DNA of 64,000 bases from Gibbula magus (lineage: Eukaryota > Mollusca > Gastropoda > Trochida > Trochidae), in contig OW388303.1 of NCBI GenBank assembly GCA_936450465.1, positions 4,465,193 to 4,529,192 on the forward strand. The letters run 5' to 3'. The position numbers were made by a program, and so were the translations under genes. The notes beneath the pieces were generated by a model. That model did no database searches, had not been told where the DNA came from, and was given only the letters and a program-made list of their open reading frames with translations. Each line of letters starts with the position of its first letter. The stretch's first letter is position 1. Shown here in pieces: positions 22,441-33,964 of the stretch.

Positions 22441-24765
22441 TATATCTGCTTATTGGTCAGTGTGATGTACGAGATGCTGATAGAGTCCATGATTATTCCG
22501 TTGCAATGTTTAGAGTGGTTTGTCCGAGACAGCCCCTCTGTGCCATCTCCCTCCAGAGACTCTGCAGAACGTACTGTGGCATTATGACACATCATGGTAA
22601 TTCCAATGGTGCTCAGCTAGTTTACAAAATATACATATTATAAAGGCATTATTTTATACAATTTTTGTATACATTGTTATGTTATACCTTCCTGTTTTAC
22701 ATATCTTAATGCATTTATATAAGTGTTTTGCTTTTTTCTATGAAGTGTTTTGTATATTTATATTTATATATTATTTATATATTATAACCCTGGCAAGCCC
22801 CTGATCAACTGATCAACAAACACATTTTTTGCTTTTTTATGTATATTCAACGTGCTCAAAGTTTTTAAAAAAGTACGTTAAAATTATATTATTGTTTATC
22901 ATGCAGAGAATACACTTTTCAAATTACTTTTTGTTATTTTTGTCTCTAATGCAATTAACGTAATATGTAAACAATGAAAATTGCAACAATAATGACTTTG
23001 TTATAAGCGCTGGTGTAAATACATTTTCTTCACTTTTCTCATATTACATTAAATTATTTGCTGGTGGATACATACAAAGGAAATGTTAAACTTTGATGAG
23101 CGTGTAATGAAACTATGCACAGTAAGATGCTATATTTAAGCAAGAAGTCATAAGAAAGGAGGAGGAGTGCGAGGGGTTGGTGACAGTTGAAACGACCCTA
23201 TATTTTATCAATTACATATTTCACATAATAAGCTTGCATTATTTGTTTATACCTCAGATCCACAATGAATGGTCAAACAAAATGATTCAAATGAAATTCT
23301 AGGTATTCACAATACGTTCCACTCTATTTCCTCCTGAACATGATACATCATAAGGGACTACCTTGTAGGTTGGCAGCCTTCAAGACCATTTCTGTTTTCA
23401 ACCTTAATTAACTTGGACTAGTAATAGTGGCTCAGAGGGTTCACTGCAATGCTTTGCCAATGATGTTGCAGGCTTTCTCCAAGCAATCTACATGCAGCAG
23501 CAGTCGTGATGAGATATTGACAATACATTTTCACCTACCAGCCCCGATTTTCTTCGACTCAACTCATTATACATGTAGATACGTCTGTGAACCTCAACAT
23601 GTGCTATTTATCTTTCAATGGAGCTATGTTAAAAGCTATAACTAATAAGACAAACGTTGTTTACTACATGCCATTTGGCTGCAGTGATATATTCACCATC
23701 AATGAAATACATTTAAAAATCTGTTCATAACAGTGCATCATATGTGATAAGGGCACCTATTGACTTTAGATGTACGTGCGCATCACGCACTAAACCGCTT
23801 ATGGTTAGAAGCCTAAATAAGATTACTAATCCGCCATAACTTTCGGAATATCCATATTCTACCTCAATTTAGAAATAATTAACTTTCTGACAATGATCAA
23901 GACTCATTTGACAGATGTGATGATCTAGTATTTATAAATATATATCCAAGTGTAGAATATAGTGTAGAAGCATAATATATATCTATAGAACTCCTGCAGA
24001 TATGATAAAGGGATATACGTCATATTTTCCTGAAAAGCACAATGCAAACAATTGGTACACTAGTGAATGATATCATCTAAAAATGGAAGAATTCAAATTT
24101 CTCACTCGGAAATATAAAACGGAACACCTTTTAGAAATTACCAAGTTCGGAACTTCAAATAATAAAGATTGCTCGCATTCCGCCTACAGTTCTAATCTGC
24201 CTACATCCCATTCTGCCTATAAAATATAATGTAGGCAGAATGGGTAATGATTTATGTTATCTATTATTTATAAGTTAAACATTTTGTACAGTATGCTTAA
24301 TAATTCACCTCGAGATAACAACAACTTGCATCAATATAACATTTTCAACATTTTCTTCCAAGTTTTCCGCAAACCATACAATGTATGCACAAATCCATGT
24401 AAGCAGTGTTGCATCATTGTCAACAGAGATAATAAAACATAACTTGCAAATGATTGACAGCCAAAAGGCACTAGTGTATGTGTATATACATGTAAACATT
24501 TTTGTATAGTTGTTATCCCCCGTGCTTGCTAGTGCAATCAGACAGACTCAAGTTATATGGACGCAAAGTTTTTGTTGAGTTCATTTCAGCAGAGGAAGAA
24601 TTGGTCAGCACATTAAATCGACTTTCGGATCACCTGACCGCAACATGTTGTTTTAACCTGTAGGCAGTTGGGATTGCATGCATATTGGGATTAATTGTAG
24701 GCAGACTGGGATTCTGGCAGATTGGGATTGTAGCACAATTGTAAGATACTCTAAGAGATATATAT
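22441..24765. other. Non-coding downstream block of unit B1
   Basis: Matches 7,681-10,780 of A1 minus the A1-specific insertion and minus about 375 bp near 24,250. It contains the degenerate hexamer AATACA at 22,909 in place of the poly(A) signal. No gene is supported. Confidence 0.6.
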
Positions 24766-27298
24766 ATATGGAACATAAAAGAGAAATTATGTCAATGATT
24801 TCTCAACAGTTCAGTTCGAACTTACAATAGAATACAAAAAATACCCCTAACACTGGAATTGTTGAATAATATATATATGATTATTTATAGGTTGCTTGTC
24901 ATGCCATATCCTCACATACGAATTCATTGAAATGGGATTTGACAACTGCTCGATTTTAAATTCTGAAATCGGCCCATAAATTACTTATAAACTGTTTAAA
25001 AAAAAGCCCTGCCTAATTTAGCCCCGGCGGCCAGAATGTAAGTCTGCGGGAGTGTGGTCCCTGAAGCGATTGCTCCTGTGACGTCACTGGAGAAATCTCA
25101 TTGGCGATACTCATAATTCAACGTAATTTTGCAACATTTTGATTGTTAATTGCACAAACAAATCTTCAATAAAAACCACTACAATTGTCCATATATCGGA
25201 TGTTTAGATATACAAATAGGTCATTCTGGAGATGACCATTGCATAAACATGTGATTTTAGCGATTAAACACACCTAACAAATTCATCTAGCGGCAGTGAT
25301 AATAATAATTGATTAATTTAATGGACAAACCAGGCTGTCAAAACGGATTGCCGCGCTGTTTTTGGCATTGTTAAAATGGGTAAATTAAAATCGTCTTAAT
25401 AATCAATTACAAGTGTATATTGTCCCGATTTTATGCTCAATTTATTCAGATATATAATGTGCCTAGAGGTTAATTATCTGTCATTCTTGAGAAAAATGAA
25501 AAAAAACTTTAAACTTTATTATTTCAAATTGTTAACACCACACAACAACCCGGATTGTAACATGAGTTCGGTGTATCCTTGATTCTTATTGGTTGATTTG
25601 CCTATGTTGAATTACAATGAATACCCGCAAATTACTATGGGCGAATCACCGCGAACATATACATCGTGTTCACAAGATTCGGCTCGACTCAAAATTTTTA
25701 TTTTCTACTTCTCTTAATATGTGCTCCTTACTTAAATTTGACAGGTGGCATTGTCATTTTCTGACTTGTGTATAGCAGTATAGGTCACAAATAACTCTCC
25801 AAATTAATTAGTTTCAAGTAACAAAAACGTATTTAACAAGTAAGATTTGTCCAAGTTTGACGCCTTCGTCCATGCGGCTGTGTTTACCGAATACCGTTGC
25901 CATGGCATGATGTCATAGTGATCAACCGTTTTAACGTCACAATGCTAGCGTCATTGTCACAATGGGTTAGGGCAAGTTTAAGATTTTTGTTCCTAGGTCT
26001 TTTAATGTGTTGATGTCGTAGATAAATGTTTATCGCCATCTAAAAGGATACGTGAATATTATGAAGTGAACATAGTTGAGTGACACTGTTTGAGCTTATG
26101 TGTAAATTGTTGCTAATGTACATATTACGCCGAGTATTTACATATGTTTTGACCTGACCACACCTCTAACAAAAATGGAACAGTCGCAAAGTCCTTTGTA
26201 TAAGGCCATCCTCGGTTACCCAGGGTTTTATATATGCTCCGTTTCTCTCCGCTGTATCACCCACGGGAAATTTCATCAGAGAAATCTGTACTCAAATGAC
26301 TTGCCCTTGACCATTTCCGTCTTATCGTATTGAGTATTTTCTTGGTTAATGACTTCGTCGCCGGCCAAGGGCGGGTAATTTTAGTACAGATTTCGCTGAC
26401 AGAGTTTCCCATGGGTGATATAGTGGAGAGTAAAGGAGCATATATAAAACCCTGGGTAACCGAGGATGGTATAAGGCGAGCTTTACGAAAACACCATCAT
26501 GCGAGAAAATCTAAGTTAGTTGTCTTCTGGGGCACATCATGTAACTATGTTCCAGTCGTATTTATCCAGTTCGTGGATTAAACTATCTTGCATTTTTGTT
26601 TTGACGCTAAGTTAGGTATTTATTAAAGGCGAATTTACTTGAAATGTCCATTAACACGAAATGAAAATAATTAAACCGAAATTTTATGTGGATCTGAACT
26701 ATTGGGATTAAAGCAAAATTAAGAACATGTACACTAAACGCCAAAAGAAACGTTACCCCACTTCTTTTTTTAATAACTTTTTAAGTATCAAAGATATTTG
26801 AGAAATGAATGGTTCAAAAGAAAGCTGAATAACGTAGCTTTATGCTAATAACACGTTTAACAGGTTTAAGTGTGAAACTAATGAAATATATTTTTCTAGT
26901 CATTAAATACCTTTCTCGTAATTTTCCTTAGTGAAAACGAGTTTACTGTGTGTTGTCAAAAGACTTAAAAGCATTTAGGAACACAGACGAACATTTATGT
27001 GAACATTTTGCTTGAAAATGACAACTTTTAATTTTTTTGTTATCACCCAAACGCATTATCACTCAAATGTAGCAAAATTCAAGCAGCATTTGCATGAACT
27101 GAATGCTTCTACAGGGTATAAAAAGGTGCCTACTTTGCATGGTATGGCACACATTTACGAAATCATGCCGCGATTGACTAGTGGAGAAAAATAAAGCCTG
27201 AAATGAAGACAAGTTCTCCTTACAGAACACTGCATGAGATCTCAACGATAAAAACACTGCTGTAAACACGACTTCCTCTTTGACGTCAACCCTAAAAC
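24766..27298. other. B1-private segment without recognisable genes
   Basis: Similarity to A1 stops at ATACTCTAAGAGATATATAT. The following 2.5 kb has no counterpart elsewhere in the window. It is non-coding in appearance, with only short open frames. It holds one complete inverted-repeat element (26,207-26,468) and, near 26,730, a CTAAACGCCAAAAGAAACGT motif that may begin another repeat. It occupies the place where A1 and A2 carry the DIRS-like relic. Confidence 0.6.
26207..26468. mobile_element. MULE-like miniature element with ~105-bp inverted repeats
   Basis: The left arm begins CATCCTCGGTTACCCAGGGT and the right arm is its reverse complement. The arms pair over about 105 bp around a short spacer. 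The 9-bp target duplication GTATAAGGC is present at 26,198-26,206 and 26,469-26,477. The terminal CATCCTCG and the 9-bp duplication are shared with the element at 11,939-12,440, so they look like two subfamilies moved by related transposases. It has no coding capacity; the open frame across its right arm is incidental. Confidence 0.88.
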
Positions 27299-27370
27299 TG
27301 TCGTCATCCATATATGACGGAAACAGGCCATGTCTTCCCAACTAAGAGGATATCTCTTTCAAGATGTAAA
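27299..27370. other. Start of the B1 tail block
   Basis: AACTGTCGTCATCCATATAT resembles the junction sequence found just after the retroelement in A1 and A2 (AACTGTCACCATCCATATAT). It marks the likely 3' edge of the retroelement insertion there. Confidence 0.5.
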
Positions 27371-28316
27371 GTGTGACAGGTCCTACCGAAAATAAATTCA
27401 GGAAATGTTAGCGTACACTGAATAGACTTGCACACCGGCGTGGAAATCATATCCAAAGAGTTGTGCACGTCTCCATCCTTGCAGGCGTTACACAAAAATA
27501 TGTCCTACAGTTAACCTCATCTCCCATTTTATAACTTTAAGCATTGAATGAAGTTATCTTAACGATTTGACAACTTCCCCACGAGTCATAACTCACACCA
27601 ATCTCGATCACTGGACAATGGACGACTCGCTGCATTTCATTAACTTTTCTGTGCTAGCGTAGTAGCGCACTGACCTGAACTTCAAGTGCGCTCTGGCAAA
27701 GAGAAGGTGAGGAAATACAGGAAGGTTTAGATAAGTCAGTGATCGAGACTGGTGCGAGTAGTGACCAGCGAGGAAAATTGATGATTTGAAAAACAGACTT
27801 TGCAGACAAATATCCCTCTATAAGTAAGAAGCAACAACAAAAAGTGTGACAGGTCCTACCGAAAATAAATTCAGGAAATGTTAGCGTACACTGAATAGAC
27901 TTGCACACCGGCGTGGAAATCATATCCAAAGAGTTGTGCACGTCTCCATCCTTGCAGGCGTTCACAAAAATATGTCCTACAGTTAACCTCATCTCCCATT
28001 CTATAACTTTAAGCATTGAATGAAGTTATCTTAACGATTTGACAACTTCCCCACGAGTCATAACTCACACCAATCTCGATCACTGGACAATGGACGACTC
28101 GCTGCATTTCATTAACTTTTCTGTGCTAGCGTAGTAGCGCACTGACCTGAACTTCAAGTGCGCTCTGGCAAAGAGAAGGTGAGGAAATACAGGAAGGTTT
28201 AGATAAGTCAGTGATCGAGACTGGTGCGAGTAGTGACCAGCGAGGAAAATTGATGATTTGAAAAACAGACTTTGCAGACAAATATCCCTCTATAAGTAAG
28301 AAGCAACAACAAAAAC
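27371..28316 (+). repeat. 473-bp tandem duplication of the tail block (B1)
   Basis: GTGTGACAGGTCCTACCG occurs at 27,371 and again at 27,844. The two 473-bp copies differ only at a few bases, such as GTTACAC versus GTTCAC near 27,487 and 27,960. This is a recent local duplication. Its open frames are not coding. Confidence 0.9.
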
Positions 28317-28499
28317 AAAAAACAAACAAAAAAACCCCCAAAAACCAACAGAAACAAACAAGTTTATCTCCAGTAAAACATGGGTGATACTACCCTGAAT
28401 TTTCCTGAATCATTGCATCAAAACCTGACATGAGGAACAGTTCTCTATTGCAGTAAAACTGACGGAATTCGAACCCTGGATCTTTTGAACTTCACTCAC

Positions 28500-31400
28500 A
28501 CTATAAAGGTACATCAGGTCATACTCCACAGAGGTAATCATGTAAATCAGGTCAGTCTGTCCCCATAGAGGTAAATCAGGTCATTCTGTCCCCACAGAGG
28601 TAAATCAGGTCATTCTGTCCCCACAGAAATAAATGAGATCATTCTGTCCCCACAGATGTAAATCAGATAATTCAGTCCCCACAGAGGTAAATCAGATCAT
28701 TCTCTCCCCACAGAGGTTAATCAGGTCATTCTGCCCCCACAGATGTTAATCAGATCATTCTGCCCCCACAGAGGTAAATCCGATCATTCTGTCCCCATAG
28801 AGGTATATCAGATCATTCTCTCCCCACAGAGGTATATCAGGCGATTCTGTCCCCAAAGATGAAAATAAGGTCATTCCGTCCCCACAGAGGTTAATCAGGT
28901 CATTCGGACCCCACAGATGTAAATCAGATCATTCTGTCCCCATAGATGTAAATCAGGCCATTCTCCACTGAGGTAAATAAGATAATTCTGTCTCCACAGA
29001 TGTAAATAAGGTCAGTCTGTCCCCACAGAGGTAAATCAGATCATTCTGTCCCGATAGATTTGAATCAGGCCATTCTCCACAGAGGAAAATCAGATAATTC
29101 TATCCCCATAGATGTAAATCAGGCCATTCTCCACAGAGGTAAATCAGATAATTCTGTCCCCACAGATGTAAATCAGGTCATCATCTCCCCACAGAGGTAA
29201 ATCAGGCAATTCTGTTCCCACAGAGGTAAATCAGATCATTCTGTCCCCACAGAGGTAAATCAGGCCAGTCTGTCCCCACAGATGTAAATCAGGTCAAAGA
29301 TGTAAATAAGGTCATTATCTTGCCACAGAGGTAAATCAGGCCATTCTGTACACACAGATGTAAATCAGATCATTCTGTCCCAACAGTGGTTTATCAGGTC
29401 ATTCGGTCCCCACAGATGTAAATCAGATAATTCTGTCCCCACAGATGTTAATCAGGTTATTATCTCCCCACAGAGGTAAATCAGGCCATTCTGGCCCCAT
29501 AGAGGTAAATCAGATCATTCTGTCCCCACAGAGGTAAATCAGGCCAGTCTGTCCCCACAGATGTAAATCAGGTCATTATCTTTCCACAGAGGTAAATCAA
29601 GCCATTCTGTACACACAGATGTAAATCAGATCATTCTCTCTCAACAGAGGTAAATCAGGCCATTCTGTCCCTAAAGATGTAAATCAGGTCATTCTGTCCC
29701 CACAGAGGTTAATCAGGTCATTCTGCGCCCCCACAGATGTAAATCAGATCATTCTGTCCCCACAGATGTAAATCAGGCCATTCTCCACAGAGGCAAATCA
29801 GATCATTCTGTTACCACAGATGTTAATCAGATCATTCTCTCCCCAAAGAGGTAAATCAGGCCAGTCTGTCCCCACAGATGTAAATCAGGTCATTCTCTCC
29901 AACCAGAGGTAAATCAGGCCATTCTGTCCCCAAAGATGAAAATAAGGTCATCCTGTCCCCACAGAGGTTAATCAGGTCATTCAGTCCCCACAGAGGTAAA
30001 TCATGCCATTCTGTCCCCAAAGATGAAAATAAGGTCAGTCTGTCCCCACAGAGGTAAATCAGATCATTCTGTCCCGATAGATGTAAATCAGGCCATTCTC
30101 CACAGAGGAAAATCAGATAATTCTGTCCCCATAGATGTAAATCAGGCCATTCTCCACAGAGGTAAATCAGATAATTCTGTCCCCACAGATGTAAATCAGG
30201 TCATTATCTCCCCACAGAGGTAAATCAGGCCATTCTGTCCCCACAGAGGTAGATCAGATCATTCTGTCCCCACAGAGGTAAATCAGGCCAGTCTGTCCCC
30301 ACAGATGTAAATCAAGCCATTCTGTACACACATATGTAAATCAGATCATTCTCTCCCAACAGAGGTAAATCAGGCCATTCTGTCCCTAAAGATGTAAATC
30401 AGGTCATTCTGTCCCCACAGAGGTTAATCAGGTCATTCTGCGCCCCCACAGATGTAAATCAGATCATTCTGTCCCCACAGATGTAAATCAGGCCATTCTC
30501 CACAGAGGCAATTCAGATCATTCTGTTACCACAGATGTTAATCAGATCATTCTCTCCCCAAAGAGGTAAATCAGGCCAGTCTGTCCCCACAGATGTAAAT
30601 CAGGTCATTCTCTCCAACCAGAGGTAAATCAGGCCATTCTGTCCCCAAAGATGAAAATAAGGTCATCCTGTCCCCACAGAGGTTAATGAGGTCATTCAGT
30701 CCCCACAGAGGTAAATCATGCCATTCTGTCCCCAAAGATGAAAATAAGGTCAGTCTGTCCCCACAGAGGTAAATCAGATCATTCTGTCCCGATAGATGTA
30801 AATCAGGCCATTCTCCACAGAGGAAAATCAGATAATTCTGTCCCCATAGATGTAAATCAGGCCATTCTCCACAGAGGTAAATCAGATAATTCTGTCCCCA
30901 CAGATGTAAATCAGGTCATTATCTCCCCACAGAGGTAAATCAGGCCATTCTGTCCCCACAGAGGTAGATCAGATCATTCTGTCCCCACAGAGGTAAATCA
31001 GGCCAGTCTGTCCCCACAGATGTAAATCAGATCACAGATGTAAATAAGGTCATTATCTCCCCACAGAGGTAAATCAGGCCATTCTGTACACACATATGTA
31101 AATCAGATCATTCTCTCCCAACAGAGGTAAATCAGGCCATTCTGTCCCTAAAGATGTAAATCGGGTCATTCTGTCCCCACAGAGGTTAATCAGGTCATTC
31201 TGCCCCCACAGATGTAAATCAGATCATTCTGTCCCCACAGATGTACGTCAGGCCAGTCTGTCCCCACAGAGATAAATCAGGCCAGTCTGTCCCCATAGAG
31301 GTAAATCAGATCATTCTCTCCCCACAGAGGTTTATCAGATTATTCTGTCTCGACAGAGGTAAATCAGGTCATTCTATCCCCACAGAGGTAAATCAGGCCA

Positions 31401-33831
31401 TTCTGTCCTCAAAGATGAAAATCAGGTCACAGATGTAAATAATGTCATTATCTCCCCACAGAGGTAAATCAGGCCATTCTGTACACACATATGTAAATCA
31501 GATCATTCTCTCCCAACAGAGGTAAATCAGGCCATTCTGTCCCTAAAGATGTAAATCAGGTCATTCTGTCCCGATAGATGTAAATCAGGCCATTCTCCAC
31601 AGAGGAAAATCAGATAATTCTGTCCCCATAGATGTAAATCAGGCCATTCTCCACAGAGGTAAATCAGATAATTCTGTCCCCACAGATGTAAATCAGGTCA
31701 TTATCTCCCCACAGAGGTAAATCAGGCCATTCTGTCCCCACAGAGGTAGATCAGATCATTCTGTCCCCACAGAGGTAAATCAGGCCAGTCTGTCCCCACA
31801 GATGTAAATCAGGTCACAGATGTAAATCAGGTCATTATCTCCCCACAGAGGTAAATCAGGCCATTCTGTCCCCACAGAGGTAGATCAGATCATTCTGTCC
31901 CCACAGAGGTAAATCAGGCCAGTCTGTCCCCACAGATGTAAATCAGATCACAGATGTAAATAAGGTCATTATCTCCCCACAGAGGTAAATCAGGCCATTC
32001 TGTACACACATATGTAAATCAGATCATTCTCTCCCAACAGAGGTAAATCAGGCCATTCTGTCCCTAAAGATGTAAATCAGGTCATTCTGTCCCCACAGAG
32101 GTTAATCAGGTCATTCTGCCCCCACAGATGTAAATCAGATCATTCTGTCCCCACAGATGTACGTCAGGCCAGTCTGTCCCCACAGAGATAAATCAGGCCA
32201 GTCTGTCCCCATAGAGGTAAATCAGATCATTCTCTCCCCACAGAGGTTTATAAGATTATTCTGTCTCGACAGAGGTAAATCAGGTCATTCTATCCCCACA
32301 GAGGTAAATCAGGCCATTCTGTCCTCAAAGATGAAAATCAGGTCACAGATGTAAATAATGTCATTATCTCCCCACAGAGGTAAATCAGGCCATTCTGTAC
32401 ACACATATGTAAATCAGATCATTCTCTCCCAACAGAGGTAAATCAGGCCAGTCTGTCCCTAAAGATGTAAATCAGGTCATTCTGTCCCCACAGAGGTTAA
32501 TCAGGTCATTCTGCCCCAACAGATGTAAATCAGATCATTCTGTCCCCACAGATGTACATCAGGCCAGTCTGTCCCCACAGATGTAAATCAGGCCAGTCTG
32601 TCCCCATAGAGGTAAATCAGATCATTCTCTCCCCACAGAGGTTAATCAGATTATTCTGTCTCGACAGAGGTAAATCAGGTCATTCTATCCCCACAGAGGT
32701 AAATCAGGCCATTCTGTCCTCAAAGATGAAAATCAGGTCATTCTGTCCCCACAAATGTAAATCAGGCCATTCTGTCCCCTTAGAGGTAAATCAGGTCATT
32801 CTGTCCCCACAGATGTAAAACAGGTCATTCTGCCCCCACAGATGTAAATCACGCCATTCTGTCCCCATAGAGGTAAATCAAGTCATTCTGTCCCCACAAA
32901 CGAAATCAGGCCATTCTGTCCCCTTAGAGGTAAAGCAGGTCATTCTGTCCCCACAGATGTAAAACAGATCTATTCTGCCCCCACAGATGTAAATCAGATC
33001 ATTCTGTCCCCATAGATGTAAATCAGGCCATTCTCCACAGAGGTAAATGAGATAATTCTGTTTCCACAGATGTAAAACAGGTCATTATCTCCCCACAGAG
33101 GTAAATCAGGCCATTCTGTTCCCACAGAGGTAGATCAGATCATTCTGTCCCCACAGAGGTAAATCAGGCCAGTCTGTCCCCACAGATGTAAATCAGGTCA
33201 CAGATGTAAATAAGGTCATTATCTTGCCACAGAGGTAAATCAGGCCATTCTGTACACACAGATGTAAATCAGATCATTCTCTCCCAACAGAGGTAAATCA
33301 GGCCATTCTGTCCCTAAAGATGTAAATCAGGTCATTCGGTCCCCACAGAGGTTAATCAGGTCATTCTGCCCCCACATATGTAAATCAGATTATTCTGTCC
33401 CCACAGATGTAAATCAGGCCATTCTGTCCCCATAGAGGTAAATCAGATCATTCTCTCCCCACAGAGGTAAATCAGATTATTCTATCCCCACAGAGGTAAA
33501 TCAGGCCATTCTCCACAGAGGTATATCAGATAATTCTGTCCCCACAGATGTAAATCAGGCTATTATCTCCCCACAGAGGTAAATCAGGCCATTCTGGCCC
33601 CACAGAGGTAAATCAGATCATTCTGTCCCCACAGAGGTAAATCAGGCCAGTCTGTACCCACAGATGTATATCAGGTCATTATCTTTCCACAGAGGTAAAT
33701 CAGGCCATTCTGTACACACAGATGTAAATCAGATCATTCTCTCCCAACAGAGGTAAATCAGGCCATTCTGTCCCTAAAGATGTAAATCAGGTCATTCTGT
33801 CCTCACAGAGGTTAATCAGGTCATTCTGCCG
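28500..33831 (+). repeat. Large 29-bp minisatellite, about 180 units (B1)
   Basis: Units alternate forms of CATTCTGTCCCCACAGAGGT plus AAATCAGG(C/T) or AAATCAGAT, period about 29 bp, all in one orientation with occasional truncated units (CATTCTCCACAGAGG). Higher-order duplications are visible: 30,023-30,223 recurs at 30,738-30,938 (shift 715 bp) and 31,241-31,438 recurs at 32,157-32,354 (shift 916 bp). It is closed on the right by an inverted half-unit at 33,840-33,900. No coding frame is supported. Confidence 0.95.
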
Positions 33832-33964
33832 GTACATTTTCCCATGTTAAGTCTGAGAGTAAATGACTTGAGTAACCTCTGTGGAGAGAGAATGGGCATT
33901 CAATCAATATGCTCAATTTCATATTTATAACCTTTTTACAACAAAACAATACTTTTTTGTATGA

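Larger units (their letters stand above)
14497..33964 (+). repeat. Segmental duplication unit B1
   Basis: Starts at the same motif as A1 but lacks the A-specific 350 bp. It contains the pseudogene copy of the secreted protein, a 10-unit 60-bp array, private insertions at 16,160-16,508 and 17,396-17,955, a private segment at 24,766-27,298, a 473-bp tandem duplication and a 5.3-kb 29-bp array. No retroelement like that in A1/A2 is present. Confidence 0.85.

Noticed and set aside
30023..32818. Several 65-88 codon frames in the 29-bp array
   Set aside because: They are translations of the tandem repeat and end at unit variants; the duplicated pairs reflect higher-order repeats.
28500..33831. Possible CRISPR array because of regular short repeats
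   Set aside because: Units are contiguous with no unique spacers, and the setting is eukaryotic with introns and retroelements.
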